A stretch of DNA of 64,000 nucleotides from Nocardioides sp. Root140 (GCF_001426745.1 NZ_LMFI01000015.1:94835-158834), one strand, 5' to 3'. Positions 7,983 to 17,917 are shown, counted from the stretch's first letter. Numbers and translations: made by a program. Notes: generated by a model not told the origin, from the letters alone.

Positions 7983-8809
7983 GCGGGGGGAGCCGGGTCG
8001 CCCTGGTCACCGGGGGCAGCAAGGGCGTGGGCCAAGGGATCGCGGTGGGCCTGGCCGAGTCCGGCTGGACCGTGCACGTCTCCGGCCGCGACCGCGAGCG
8101 CCTGCAGGCCACCGTCGACCGCGTCGGTGCCGCGGGAGGCACGGGCCACGCCCACACCTGCGAGCACACCGACGATGACGACGTACGCCGACTCGTCACG
8201 GAGGTGCACGACCACGCGGGACGTCTCGACCTGCTCGTGAACAACGCCTGGGCCGGTCCGCCGATGAACCACGTGACGCCGGAGAAGTTCTGGGAGAGGC
8301 CGCTGTCCGACTGGGACACGCTGATCGGCGTGGGCCTGCGCGCGCACTACGTGGCCACCCACGTCGCGGCGCCCCTCATGGTCGCCCGGCGCACGGGGCT
8401 GGTCATCAACATCTCCTCCGTCGGCACCCGTGCCTACCTGCACTCCACGCTGTACGGGATCTCCAAGGCAGGGCTGGACAAACTCACCCACGACGCGGCA
8501 CTGGAGCTGCGCGAGCACGGGGTGACCGTGTTGTCGCTGTGGCCCGGTCTGGTCCGCACCGAGAAGCTGCTGGCCAGCGGGGTCGACAACATCGCGGGCG
8601 TCTCGGTGTCCGACACCGAGACGCCGGAGCTGCAGGGGCGGGTGCTCGCCGCGATCGCCGCGGATCCTGACCTGCACCGGCGCACGGGCGGCGTGGTGAT
8701 CACCGCCGAGGCGGCCGCCGAGCTGGGCATCGTCGAGCCCGGCGGTGGGACCCCGGTGTCGCCGAGGCGGATGTTCGGTGGCGGCCCGATCTTCCCGCCG
8801 CTGCCCTGA
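7979..8809 (+). CDS. SDR-family oxidoreductase, DHRS1-like
   Basis: A 276-residue short-chain dehydrogenase with the TGGSKGVG cofactor loop near the N-terminus, a NNAW segment, the ISS serine and the catalytic YGISK. The extended C-terminus and the NNAWAGP stretch resemble the DHRS1-like subgroup. It starts with GTG overlapping the SnoaL stop (GTGA), implying coupled translation with that protein. The reaction is NAD(P)-dependent oxidation or reduction of a hydroxyl/keto group; the substrate is not identifiable. Confidence 0.83.
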   Translation: MSGGSRVALVTGGSKGVGQGIAVGLAESGWTVHVSGRDRERLQATVDRVGAAGGTGHAHTCEHTDDDDVRRLVTEVHDHAGRLDLLVNNAWAGPPMNHVTPEKFWERPLSDWDTLIGVGLRAHYVATHVAAPLMVARRTGLVINISSVGTRAYLHSTLYGISKAGLDKLTHDAALELREHGVTVLSLWPGLVRTEKLLASGVDNIAGVSVSDTETPELQGRVLAAIAADPDLHRRTGGVVITAEAAAELGIVEPGGGTPVSPRRMFGGGPIFPPLP

Positions 8810-8909
8810 CCCGAACACACCCGCGCCGCCTCGTGCAACGCGGGGTTACGGTCGCTCCACACGCGTCGTGACGCGGGCGAGGCGACCACAGCGCCGCACA
8901 AGTGCGAAG

Positions 8910-8928
8910 GCGTCCCAGTCAGGGACGC
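8910..8928. terminator. Hairpin between convergent genes
   Basis: GCGTCCC and GGGACGC arms enclose a five-base loop between the stop codons of the rightward SDR and the leftward enoyl-CoA hydratase. It could terminate both. Confidence 0.5.
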
Positions 8929-8939
8929 GCCAGCCGAGC

Positions 8940-9689
8940 TCAGCGCTTGGTGAAGGCGGCGAGCAGTCGCTGGGCGTCGTCGGTGCCGACGGCCTTGGCG
9001 ATGGTGACCGCCTCGTCGCGTCCGACAGAGGCCCGGTCGGACTCCCACGAACCACGGATCAGTCGCCGGGCCTGGCCGAACGCGAAGACCGGCCCGGCCG
9101 CCAGCGTCGTGGCCAGCTCGAGGGCACGGTCAGCGCCGGCGACCTCGGTGACCAGGCCCCAGTCGAGGGCCACGTCGGCGGTGATCGGGGTGTTGGTCAG
9201 CGCCATGTGGAGGGCGCGCTGCTGCCCGATCGCGCGGGGGAGCAGCCACGAGACACCGCAGTCGGGGGTCAGCCCGACACCGGGGTAGGCGGTCACGAAC
9301 TTCGTGCCGGGATCGGCCACCACGAGGTCGCAGCTGAGCATCACCGCGAGACCCGCTCCCGCGACGGCACCCTGGACGGCGCCGACGACGGGCTTCTCGA
9401 GCGCGGTGAGCTCCTGCAGCGCGCCGTCCAGTGCGCCGGCCAGCTCGAGGAGGTACGCCGCCTGGTCGCCGTCCGACGCGACCATCGAGGCCACGTCGCC
9501 ACCGGCACAGAACCGCTTGCCGGCACCCGTCACAAGCACGGCGCGTACGTCATCATCAGCGGCCGCCGACTTGATCGCCGCCGACAGTGCGTGGGCGGTG
9601 GGCAGGTCGACCGCGTTGGAGACCTCGGGGCGGTTGAGCTCGATGCGGGCCACACCGTCGGTCACGGCGTACGAGACAAGGTCGCTCAT
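8940..9689 (-). CDS. Enoyl-CoA hydratase/isomerase family protein
   Basis: A 249-residue crotonase-fold protein. KRFCAGGDV gives the first oxyanion-hole segment (about residue 60), GAVAGAGLAVMLSCDL the second (near 108), and GLTPDCGVSWLLPR carries an aspartate where hydratases usually have their second glutamate. That pattern is typical of PaaG-type isomerases. It is the last gene of a three-gene operon with a thiolase and a 3-hydroxyacyl-CoA dehydrogenase, starting one base after the thiolase stop. It acts on an enoyl-CoA in beta-oxidation; hydration versus isomerisation is open. Confidence 0.85.
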   Translation of the reverse strand: MSDLVSYAVTDGVARIELNRPEVSNAVDLPTAHALSAAIKSAAADDDVRAVLVTGAGKRFCAGGDVASMVASDGDQAAYLLELAGALDGALQELTALEKPVVGAVQGAVAGAGLAVMLSCDLVVADPGTKFVTAYPGVGLTPDCGVSWLLPRAIGQQRALHMALTNTPITADVALDWGLVTEVAGADRALELATTLAAGPVFAFGQARRLIRGSWESDRASVGRDEAVTIAKAVGTDDAQRLLAAFTKR

Positions 9690-9690
9690 G

Positions 9691-10869
<1,179 letters not shown>

Positions 10870-10880
10870 GGATTCCTCGT

Positions 10881-11726
10881 TCAGTTGTAGGTGTAGAAGC
10901 CACGGCCGGTCTTGCGGCCGAGGAGGCCGGCGTCGACCATGCGGTTGAGCAGCGGCGGGGCGGCGTAGAGCGGCTCCTTGAACTCCTCGTAGAGCGACTC
11001 GGCGACGGCCTTGGTGGTGTCGAGCCCGATCAGGTCGGCCAGCGCGAGCGGGCCCTGCGGGTGGGCGGCACCGAGCACCAGGCCGCGGTCGATGTCGGCG
11101 GCGGTCGCGAAGCCCGACTCCATCATGCGGATCGCGGAGAGGATGAACGGGATCAGGAGCGCGTTGACCACGAAGCCGGCGCGGTCCTGGCAGTCGATCG
11201 CCTCCTTGCCGAGCACGTCCTGCACGAATGCGCGGGAGCGTTCGGTGACCTCGGGCGCGGTGACGATGGACGGCACGAGCTCGACCAGCTTGAGCACCGG
11301 CACCGGGTTGAAGAAGTGGATGCCGAGCACGTTCTGCGGGCGGTTGGTGACCACGCCGAGCTTCATGATCGGGATCGAGGAGGTGTTGGAGGCCAGGATG
11401 GCGTCGGGGGAGGTGACGATCTTGTCGAGCTGGCGGAACAGTTCGGTCTTGGCGTCCTCGTCCTCGAGGATCGCCTCGACGACCAGGTCGCGGTCGGCGA
11501 GCTCGTCGAGGTCGATGACCACACGGATCCGGGCCAGGACGTCGGCAGCGGAGGAGATCTTGCCCTTGGCCTCGGCACGGGCCAGCGACTTCTCGAGTCG
11601 TGACCGGCCAGAGTCGGCGGCACCCTGCGACGACTCGGCGACCACGACGTCGAGCCCCGCGCGGGCGCAGACCTCCGCGATGCCGGCTCCCATCAGGCCG
11701 CATCCGACGACCCCGATCTTCTCCAT
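10881..11726 (-). CDS. fadB2: 3-hydroxybutyryl-CoA dehydrogenase family protein
   Basis: A 281-residue NAD-dependent 3-hydroxyacyl-CoA dehydrogenase. The Rossmann motif GCGLMGAGIAE is at residues 8-18, NTSS at 114-117, and the catalytic histidine in GIHFFNPVPVLKLVE at residue 137; the C-terminal domain (about 185-281) ends GRKTGRGFYTYN as in the FadB2/Hbd family. A GAGGAGAAG site precedes the ATG. It is the first gene of the leftward beta-oxidation operon. The gene symbol is by family resemblance. Confidence 0.88.
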   Translation of the reverse strand: MEKIGVVGCGLMGAGIAEVCARAGLDVVVAESSQGAADSGRSRLEKSLARAEAKGKISSAADVLARIRVVIDLDELADRDLVVEAILEDEDAKTELFRQLDKIVTSPDAILASNTSSIPIMKLGVVTNRPQNVLGIHFFNPVPVLKLVELVPSIVTAPEVTERSRAFVQDVLGKEAIDCQDRAGFVVNALLIPFILSAIRMMESGFATAADIDRGLVLGAAHPQGPLALADLIGLDTTKAVAESLYEEFKEPLYAAPPLLNRMVDAGLLGRKTGRGFYTYN

Positions 11727-11776
11727 GTCTTCTCCTCGTTGATCCGATCGACGACTGTCACAACGACGCTAACTGC

Positions 11777-11788
11777 TACCGATAGGTA
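11777..11788. promoter_or_regulatory. Small inverted repeat TACC-GATA-GGTA
   Basis: A perfect 12-bp dyad lies 50 bases upstream of the 3-hydroxybutyryl-CoA dehydrogenase start, in the divergent region with the membrane-protein gene. It could be a regulator half-turn site; evidence is symmetry and position only. Confidence 0.35.
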
Positions 11789-11853
11789 ACTCTCACCGCG
11801 TCCACTCGCGCGAACGCCTGCACCGTGGCCGCGGTACGCCGTAACGTGTCTCC

Positions 11854-12501
11854 ATGCGTTTCGACTGGGTGCCGGCCTCGGCGGCGTCGCTGATTGCCGG
11901 CGCGGTGACGCTGGCCCTGGGATCGACGTTGCTGCCCGGCGGAGACACCCCGACGGAGTCCCTGCACCTCGTCGAGCAACACGACTCGCAGTGGCTCGCG
12001 GTCTCGGTGCTCTTCTTCATCGCCGCGATCGCACTCGTCCTCGGCCTCCCGGCGGTGCTCACCCTTTTCCAGAAGCGGGGCGGGCTGCTCGGCCTGGTCG
12101 GCTGCTGCATCTTCCTGATCGGCTGTGTCGGAACGGCCGGCTACGCCATGCTGCTGGCGTTCTTCCGGGCCCTTGCCCTCAGCGGTGCGGTGCGCGCGGA
12201 GGCACTCGACGAGGTGGTCGCCGATCCCGGACTGAACGGCTTCCTGCTCGGGTGGGTGGCCGCGTTCTACCTCGGCGAGCTGCTGATCGGCCTGGCCCTG
12301 CTGCGGGCCGGCACCACGTCGAAGTGGGTGCCCGCCCTGCTGCTGGCCCACGTGGCCACCCTTCCGCTCGGTGCGCTGGCGCCGCGCCTGTTCGGGTCGT
12401 GGACGATCGTGTTCATGGGCGTCGGATTTGCAGGGGTCGCGATCGCCGCCAACAGCCGCCAGGGAGTCAAGGGCGAGACTGTGCAGTTCAGCTCACGTTG
12501 A
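11854..12501 (+). CDS. Hypothetical six-helix membrane protein
   Basis: A 215-residue protein with roughly six transmembrane segments, the first starting near residue 8 and the last near 190. The loop after the first helix is acidic. No enzymatic motif is visible. TAACGT at 11842-11847 lies seven bases before the ATG and suggests a leaderless transcript. It is divergent from the beta-oxidation operon and convergent with an SDR gene. Function unknown. Confidence 0.6.
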   Translation: MRFDWVPASAASLIAGAVTLALGSTLLPGGDTPTESLHLVEQHDSQWLAVSVLFFIAAIALVLGLPAVLTLFQKRGGLLGLVGCCIFLIGCVGTAGYAMLLAFFRALALSGAVRAEALDEVVADPGLNGFLLGWVAAFYLGELLIGLALLRAGTTSKWVPALLLAHVATLPLGALAPRLFGSWTIVFMGVGFAGVAIAANSRQGVKGETVQFSSR

Positions 12502-12510
12502 GCGACCCGC

Positions 12511-13314
12511 CTAGGGATGGTCGGGCATGTTCGTCCAGCCCTTGCGGTCCTCGCGTGCATACCAGCCCGACGCGGCCAGGGTGCCGCCGTCGACGGGGAT
12601 GGTGTGGCCGGTGACGAACCGCGCCTCGTCGCCGGCGAGGAACGCGATCACCGCGGCGTAGTCGTCGACGTGCCCGAACCTGCCCAGCGGGATCCAGGTG
12701 CGCAGCAGGTCGGGGTCGCGGCCGCGCAGCATCGCGTCGCGCGAGGTCTGCGGGGTGTCGGCCAGGTCGGGCGCGATGGCGTTCACGCGGACGCCGTACT
12801 GCCCGACCTCGACCGCCAGGCTCTTGGTGAACGCCGAGACGCCCGCGTTGTACGCCGAGTAGGCGGCGTTGCCGGGGATGCCGCGGAACGCCTCGACCGT
12901 CGAGTTGTTCACGATCGCACCGGAGGACTGCTCGACCATCCGGGGCAGCAGCGCGTGGGTCACCTTCAGCACGTGCAGCAGGTTGAGCTCGTAGAGGCGC
13001 TGCCACTGCTCGGGCCTGCTGTGCAGGAACGTCTTCGACGCCGGGCGGAAGTCGCCGACGTTGTTGACAAGGACGTCGACCCGGCCGAGCTCGCCGACCT
13101 GCGCCGACACCGCCTCGACCACGCCGTCGTCGGCCACGTCGCCGACCACCACGTGGGCGGTCCCTCCTGCGGCCCGGATCTCCGTGGCGGTGGCGTCGGC
13201 CGCTTCCGCGTCGATGTCCACCAGCACGACGGTGTCGCCGTCGGCGGCCAGGCGCCTGGAGGTGGCGCCGCCGATGCCGAGCGCCCCACCGGTCACCACG
13301 CTGACCCGGCTCAC
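12511..13314 (-). CDS. SDR-family protein with altered catalytic residues
   Basis: A 267-residue protein with a normal cofactor side (TGGALGIGG near residue 8, NNVG near 84, DGG near the C-terminus). The catalytic tetrad is changed: the serine position is Thr139, the tyrosine is Tyr152, and the usual lysine at +4 is Asn156 (YSAYN). It may therefore be inactive as a classical dehydrogenase, use a different proton relay, or have a binding role. It overlaps the SnoaL gene upstream by four bases and is the last gene of an LLM - SnoaL - SDR operon. Confidence 0.78.
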   Translation of the reverse strand: MSRVSVVTGGALGIGGATSRRLAADGDTVVLVDIDAEAADATATEIRAAGGTAHVVVGDVADDGVVEAVSAQVGELGRVDVLVNNVGDFRPASKTFLHSRPEQWQRLYELNLLHVLKVTHALLPRMVEQSSGAIVNNSTVEAFRGIPGNAAYSAYNAGVSAFTKSLAVEVGQYGVRVNAIAPDLADTPQTSRDAMLRGRDPDLLRTWIPLGRFGHVDDYAAVIAFLAGDEARFVTGHTIPVDGGTLAASGWYAREDRKGWTNMPDHP

Positions 13315-13781
13315 CGGACGGCCTTCAACGTCTGGGTCCGCACCGAGCCGACGTGCACCTCTCGGCGGCTGAACCGCCAGCCCGCCGGCGTACGCCGGTA
13401 GTGGTCGCGGTAGGTCACCGTCCAGACCAGGTCGCGTGGGCCGTCGGGGGAGTCGGTGTAGTGGTGCGCCTCGCAGGCGATCCGCCCGGTCGCGGTGTCC
13501 GCGTCCGGACCGGCGGTGAAGACCTCGCCACAGGCCGCGTGGAACGTGCCGCGCAGTCCGAGCACCTGCTCCATCGCGGCACGTACGCCGGCCTGCCCGA
13601 CGTGTTCCTCGACCGGGTCCAGGTGTGTCGGGGGCTGCGCCGTGGCCAGCACCCCGTCGTCGGTGAAGAGCCCGGCGACCCCGGCCGGGTCGCGGTCGTC
13701 GACGGCCCCGGCGTACCGGTGGACCAGGTGGCGCAGTTCGACGAGGTCGGCGGACTCCGGCGTCAGAGCCGGGCCACTCAT
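13311..13781 (-). CDS. SnoaL-like (NTF2-fold) protein, cassette 1
   Basis: A 156-residue SnoaL-type protein. The N-terminal helix LVELRHLVHRYAGAVDDRD and the GLFTDDGVL strand are typical, and the C-terminal WRFSRREVHVGS closes the fold. It overlaps genes on both sides by four bases, so the three genes LLM, SnoaL and SDR form one coupled unit. Related proteins isomerise, cyclise or dehydrate ring compounds. Its reaction is unknown. Confidence 0.75.
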   Translation of the reverse strand: MSGPALTPESADLVELRHLVHRYAGAVDDRDPAGVAGLFTDDGVLATAQPPTHLDPVEEHVGQAGVRAAMEQVLGLRGTFHAACGEVFTAGPDADTATGRIACEAHHYTDSPDGPRDLVWTVTYRDHYRRTPAGWRFSRREVHVGSVRTQTLKAVR

Positions 13782-14659
13782 GAGAGTCCCAGGCGCTGGG
13801 CGCAGGCCGACAGCTCTTCGCAGGCCTGGTCGAGGTCGGCGGTCTCGCCGGCGGCGAGCACGATCCGGTCGGCGCCCTGGGCCGCGAGCCGCTCGGCGCG
13901 CGGCTGGTCGATCCTGGAGACCAGGTGCCCCAGGGAGACCTCGAGCGCCTCCGGGTCGCGCCCGGCGCCCTCGGCCTCGGTCCTCATCAGCTTGACCAGC
14001 GCGGCCAGCTCCTCACCGGCGACGCCCAGCGGCTGCAAGCCGTCGCCGTACCGGCCCGCGCGTCGCGCCGCAGCCTTGCTGTGACCGCCGACGTGCAGGG
14101 GTACGCCGCCGGGCTGGGCGGGCTTCGGGTAGGACATCGCGCCGTCGAAGTCGAAGAACTCGCCGTGGTGGTCCGCGCCGTCGGGCGACGAGTCGGCCCA
14201 AAGCTCGCGGAGCACCTGCAGCTGCTCGTCCGCGCGGCGGCCACGGGACTCGAACGGGGCGCCACAGGCCTCGATCTCCTCCTTCATCCAGCCCATGCCG
14301 ACACAGACCCGCAGCCGACCGCCGGAGAGGCGGTCGATGGTGGCCAGCCGCTTGGCCAGCACCACGGGGTGGTGGTTCGGAAGGACGAGCACGCCCGTGG
14401 CCAGGCCGAGCGTCGTGGTCTGACCGGCGAGGAACGCCAGCAGGTCGAGCGGGTCGGGGATGTCGAGGTCGTCGGCCAGCTCCATCTTCCCGGACGCGTC
14501 GTAGGGATAGACGCTGGAGTAGCGGCTCATCACCACCGCGTGCTCGACGAGGACCAGGGACTCGAAGCCGCAGGCCTCGACGTGCTGGGCGTAGGCCGTC
14601 ATCCAGACGGGATCGGCGGTGGTTCCGGCAGCGGTGGGTGCGATCACGGCGAACTTCAT
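13778..14659 (-). CDS. LLM-class (F420-type) oxidoreductase, cassette 1
   Basis: A 293-residue luciferase-like TIM-barrel protein: VEACGFESLVLVEH near residue 32, TTLGLATGVLVLPNHHP near 85 and GRLRVCVGMGWMKEE near 115. These match the F420-dependent LLM group common in actinobacteria. The ATG has no Shine-Dalgarno; TAGGTT at 14667-14672 lies seven bases upstream, so the transcript is probably leaderless. A 15-bp palindrome centred at 14708 serves this promoter and the divergent one. F420 rather than FMN use is inferred from the family. Confidence 0.8.
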   Translation of the reverse strand: MKFAVIAPTAAGTTADPVWMTAYAQHVEACGFESLVLVEHAVVMSRYSSVYPYDASGKMELADDLDIPDPLDLLAFLAGQTTTLGLATGVLVLPNHHPVVLAKRLATIDRLSGGRLRVCVGMGWMKEEIEACGAPFESRGRRADEQLQVLRELWADSSPDGADHHGEFFDFDGAMSYPKPAQPGGVPLHVGGHSKAAARRAGRYGDGLQPLGVAGEELAALVKLMRTEAEGAGRDPEALEVSLGHLVSRIDQPRAERLAAQGADRIVLAAGETADLDQACEELSACAQRLGLS

Positions 14660-14700
14660 GTCGCGAACCTAGGCGCGGACCCACCCCGCGGTGCAGGTGT

Positions 14701-14715
14701 TCCCGGTGGCCGGGA
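14701..14715. promoter_or_regulatory. Regulon palindrome between two leaderless promoters
   Basis: TCCCGGTGGCCGGGA. Its centre (14708) is 49 bp from the leaderless ATG at 14659 on the left and 50 bp from the leaderless GTG at 14758 on the right. The -10 hexamers are TAGGTT (left) and TAGAAA (right). It is one of at least twelve related sites in the window. Confidence 0.75.
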
Positions 14716-14757
14716 GCGGTCCCATCGAATCCGAGGCCCAGCCGCTAGAAACAGTGC

Positions 14758-15387
14758 GTGTCCAGCAACCCCCGAGAATCCGAAGCCACCCCTGTGACGG
14801 ACCCCGAGCGCCGGGCCGCGACCGTCGAGCTCGTCGAGGCGACCCGGGCCCTGATGCTCGCGGTGGCCACCACCGACCTGCCGGTCGACGACCTCGTCGA
14901 GGCGACCAAGTCGATCTCCGGACTGGCCGACCTGCTCGGCACCGAGACGCGGACCCGGGTGCTGAGGACGTCGTTCGAGCTGCCCGCCGAGTTGCGCGGG
15001 GCCGGCGAACCGTGGCGCACCTACGGTGTGAACCCGTTCGGCATCCCGCTCGAGATCCACTTCGACGGCGACACCGCGCGGGCCACCCTGGTCGGCGACG
15101 CGCTCCTGGAGGGCCCGCCTGATCACCTGCACGGCGGCTTCTCGGCGCACCTGATGGACTGCCTGCTCGGCAGCCTCGTCCAGGGCACGGGCGAACGGGC
15201 GGTGACCGGCACCCTCGACCTGCGCTACCTGAGCCGTACGCCGCTGGACGCACCGCTCGACCTGCACGCCGAGATCACCGGGCGCAGCGGCCGGAAGATC
15301 CACGCCGTGGGTTGGATCGAGCACGAGGGTGTCCGGTGCGTCGAGGCGACCGGCCTCTTCATCACGATCGACGGGGTGCACGCATGA
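14758..15387 (+). CDS. PaaI-like hotdog-fold thioesterase
   Basis: A 209-residue protein whose C-terminal 130 residues form a hotdog domain: HLHGGFSAHLMDCLLGS supplies the HGG motif of PaaI-type acyl-CoA thioesterases. The N-terminal 75 residues are an extra helical region. A related gene lies at 56736-57398. GTG 14758 is leaderless, seven bases after TAGAAA. It overlaps the next SDR by ATGA. It probably hydrolyses a pathway CoA ester to recycle CoA; the substrate is unknown. Confidence 0.8.
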   Translation: MSSNPRESEATPVTDPERRAATVELVEATRALMLAVATTDLPVDDLVEATKSISGLADLLGTETRTRVLRTSFELPAELRGAGEPWRTYGVNPFGIPLEIHFDGDTARATLVGDALLEGPPDHLHGGFSAHLMDCLLGSLVQGTGERAVTGTLDLRYLSRTPLDAPLDLHAEITGRSGRKIHAVGWIEHEGVRCVEATGLFITIDGVHA

Positions 15388-16208
15388 GCTACCAGCTGAC
15401 CGGGCTCGACGGGAAGGTCGCGGTCGTCACCGGTGCCGGCCGGATGCGGTCGATCGGACGCCAGATCGCCGTCGAGCTGGCCCGGGCCGGGTGCGACGTG
15501 GTGGTCACCGGCACCGGTCGTACGCCGGCACACCGGCCGGCCGACGAGCAGGAGGCGGGGTGGCGCGACATCGAGTCGGTGGCCGACGAGGTCCGTGCGC
15601 TCGGACGCCGCGCCCTGCCGGTGGTCTGCGACGTCTCCGAACCCGACCAGGTCGATGCGCTGCTGGCGGGAACGCTTGAGGAGTTCGGCCGGGTCGACGT
15701 ACTCGTCAACAACGCCGCGGCCTCCCGCGGTGGCGACCGTGCGCCGCTGCTGGACCTCGACGTCGCCGACTTCGACCGGGTGGTCCGCATCAACCTGCGC
15801 GGCACGTTCCTGATGACCCAGGCCTTCGCCCGGGCCTTCGTCGAACGCGGTGACGGAGGAAGCATCCTCAACATCTCCTCGATCGGCGGCAAGCTGTCGG
15901 GTCCGGGCACCGGCGTCTACTCGGCGTCGAAGGCCGGCGTGCAGTCGTTGACCTCCACCGCCGCCAAGGAGCTCGGCAAGCACGGGATCCGGGTGAACGC
16001 ACTCTGTCCCGGCGTCACGGCCACCAGCCGCCTCGACGACTGGTCGCCCGAGGCGTGGGAGACCTACGTGCGGGCCAACCTGCCGTTGGGTCGGGTCGGC
16101 GAACCGGTCGAGATCGCCCACGCCGCGGTGTTCCTGGCCAGCGATCAGGCCGCGTGGGTGACCGGGCAGTGCTGGAACATCGACGGTGGCCAGCTCACCG
16201 TCCGGTGA
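15384..16208 (+). CDS. SDR-family oxidoreductase
   Basis: A 274-residue short-chain dehydrogenase with TGAGRMRSIGRQIA as a slightly extended cofactor loop, NNAA near residue 110, the ISS serine, the catalytic YSASK and a C-terminal DGG cofactor contact. It is translationally coupled to the thioesterase gene before it (ATGA) and precedes a CoA ligase by 26 bases, so the three form one operon driven from the 14.7-kb promoter. NAD(P)-dependent oxidation of a hydroxyl in the same catabolic route is likely; the substrate is not known. Confidence 0.85.
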   Translation: MSYQLTGLDGKVAVVTGAGRMRSIGRQIAVELARAGCDVVVTGTGRTPAHRPADEQEAGWRDIESVADEVRALGRRALPVVCDVSEPDQVDALLAGTLEEFGRVDVLVNNAAASRGGDRAPLLDLDVADFDRVVRINLRGTFLMTQAFARAFVERGDGGSILNISSIGGKLSGPGTGVYSASKAGVQSLTSTAAKELGKHGIRVNALCPGVTATSRLDDWSPEAWETYVRANLPLGRVGEPVEIAHAAVFLASDQAAWVTGQCWNIDGGQLTVR

Positions 16209-16234
16209 GCCCACCCCTTCTGGAGGACGAACGG

Positions 16235-17848
16235 ATGACGCCCCGCGAGCAGGCGATGGCTCGACTCACCGGCCCCGGCCAGCCCTTCGAGCTGCACGAG
16301 GAGCTGGTGCGCGGTGTGCCGATGCAGGTGTTCCGCAACCGGCACCGCAGCCTGACCGAGCTGCTCCACGCCTCGGAGGCCTTCGGTGACACCGACTACC
16401 TCGTCACCATCGAGGGCCGGGTGACGTTCGCCCAGCACCACGAGGCGGTCGCCGCGCTGGCCACCGCACTGCGTGAGGAGTACGACGTCCACCCCGGCGA
16501 CCGGGTCGCGTTGTGCGGCGCGAACTCGACGGAGTGGATCGTGGCGTTCTGGGCCACCGTCGCGTTGGGTGCCGTGGCGGTCGGGGTGAACTCGATGTGG
16601 GTCACCGACGAGATCGCGCACGGCCTGGAGCTCACCGAACCCTCCGTGATCTTCGCCGACGGTCCGCGTGCGGCGTTGATCGCGGAGACCGCGGTGCCCG
16701 TGCTGTCGTTCGAGACCGACCTGGCCGCCCTCGTCGAGCGGCACCGCGGGACCCCGATGCCCGTCGCCGACGTCGACGAGGACGACCCGGCGGTGATCCT
16801 GTTCACCAGTGGCACGAGCGGTCGATCGAAGGGCGCCACGCACTCGCACCGCAACGTGCTCTGCGCGGTCTGGTTCCACCTGCTCAACGACGCGGTCGCC
16901 ACCGAGCTGGGCTTCCCGCCGAGCCACCGCCGCTACCTGCTGGCCACTCCGCTGTTCCACATCGCCGGGCTGCACAACCTGGCGATCGCCAGGCTCGCGG
17001 TCGGCGACACCGCGGTCCTGCACCTGGGGCGCTTCGACATCGACGCCGTGCTGCGGCTGATCGAGAAGGAGGGAATCACCAACTGGGGTGCGGTTCCGAC
17101 CATGCTCACCCGGTTGCTCGAGTGCGACCTGTCGGCGTACGACCTGTCCTCATTGCGCGCACTTTCGGTCAACAGCGCCCCGTCCGCGCCGGTGCTCAAG
17201 GAGCGGCTGAGGGTGGCCCTGCCGGTGGCCGGTGCAGCGCTGGGGACGACGTACGGCCTGACGGAGTCGTCCACGGGTGCCACCCTGGCCACCGCCGCGG
17301 ACCTCGAGGTGGACCCCCAGTCGGTGGGCACCCCGGTGGTGACCCTGCAGGTCGAGGTGCGTGACGCGGAAGGCAGGGCGGTGCCCGACGGGGTCGAGGG
17401 CGAGGTCTGCCTGCGCGGACCCCAGATGATGCTGGGCTACTGGCGCAACCCGGAGGCCACCGCCGAGTCCGAGGCGGCCGACGGCTGGTTCCGGACCGGC
17501 GACCTGGGGTGTCTCGTCGACGGCCACCTGCGTCTCTCGAGCCGACGCTCGGACCTGATCCTGCGCGGTGCGGAGAACGTCTATCCGGCCGAGGTCGAGA
17601 ACCAGCTGGCACTGCTGCCCGACGTGCTCGAGTGCATCGTGCTCGGTGTGCCCGACCCCGACATGGGGCAGGCGGTGGCGGCCTCGGTGGTCGTGCGACC
17701 CGGCAGCCAGGTCGACGAGGCGACGTTGCGGGCGCACCTCGCGCCGCGGCTGGCGAAATACAAGACGCCCACCGTGTGGCACATCGGCACCGAACCGCTG
17801 CCCCGCAACGCGACCGGCAAGGTGAACCGGCGCGACATCATCTGGTGA
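16235..17848 (+). CDS. Acyl-CoA synthetase (class I adenylate-forming)
   Basis: A 537-residue ANL ligase with the P-loop TSGTSGRSKG at 191-200, TTYGLTES near 345 and the catalytic lysine of RNATGK at 529. It is a close paralogue of the ligase at 57490-59124: both begin with a GPG-PFE segment and share the same domain lengths. GGAGGA stands seven bases before the ATG. As third gene of the thioesterase-SDR-ligase operon it probably activates a steroid or side-chain acid to its CoA ester. The specific acid is inferred from context. Confidence 0.87.
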   Translation: MTPREQAMARLTGPGQPFELHEELVRGVPMQVFRNRHRSLTELLHASEAFGDTDYLVTIEGRVTFAQHHEAVAALATALREEYDVHPGDRVALCGANSTEWIVAFWATVALGAVAVGVNSMWVTDEIAHGLELTEPSVIFADGPRAALIAETAVPVLSFETDLAALVERHRGTPMPVADVDEDDPAVILFTSGTSGRSKGATHSHRNVLCAVWFHLLNDAVATELGFPPSHRRYLLATPLFHIAGLHNLAIARLAVGDTAVLHLGRFDIDAVLRLIEKEGITNWGAVPTMLTRLLECDLSAYDLSSLRALSVNSAPSAPVLKERLRVALPVAGAALGTTYGLTESSTGATLATAADLEVDPQSVGTPVVTLQVEVRDAEGRAVPDGVEGEVCLRGPQMMLGYWRNPEATAESEAADGWFRTGDLGCLVDGHLRLSSRRSDLILRGAENVYPAEVENQLALLPDVLECIVLGVPDPDMGQAVAASVVVRPGSQVDEATLRAHLAPRLAKYKTPTVWHIGTEPLPRNATGKVNRRDIIW

Positions 17849-17917
17849 CCGCGCGGGCTGTGGCCACGGCGTCGCCGGGGCGGCGTACGACGACCCGGGT
17901 GAACGGACCAGCAGGGG

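Noticed and set aside
17895..17912. Regulon palindrome between ligase and IclR stop codons
   Set aside because: Only about 10 of 14 positions agree and there is no promoter to serve in a convergent gap.
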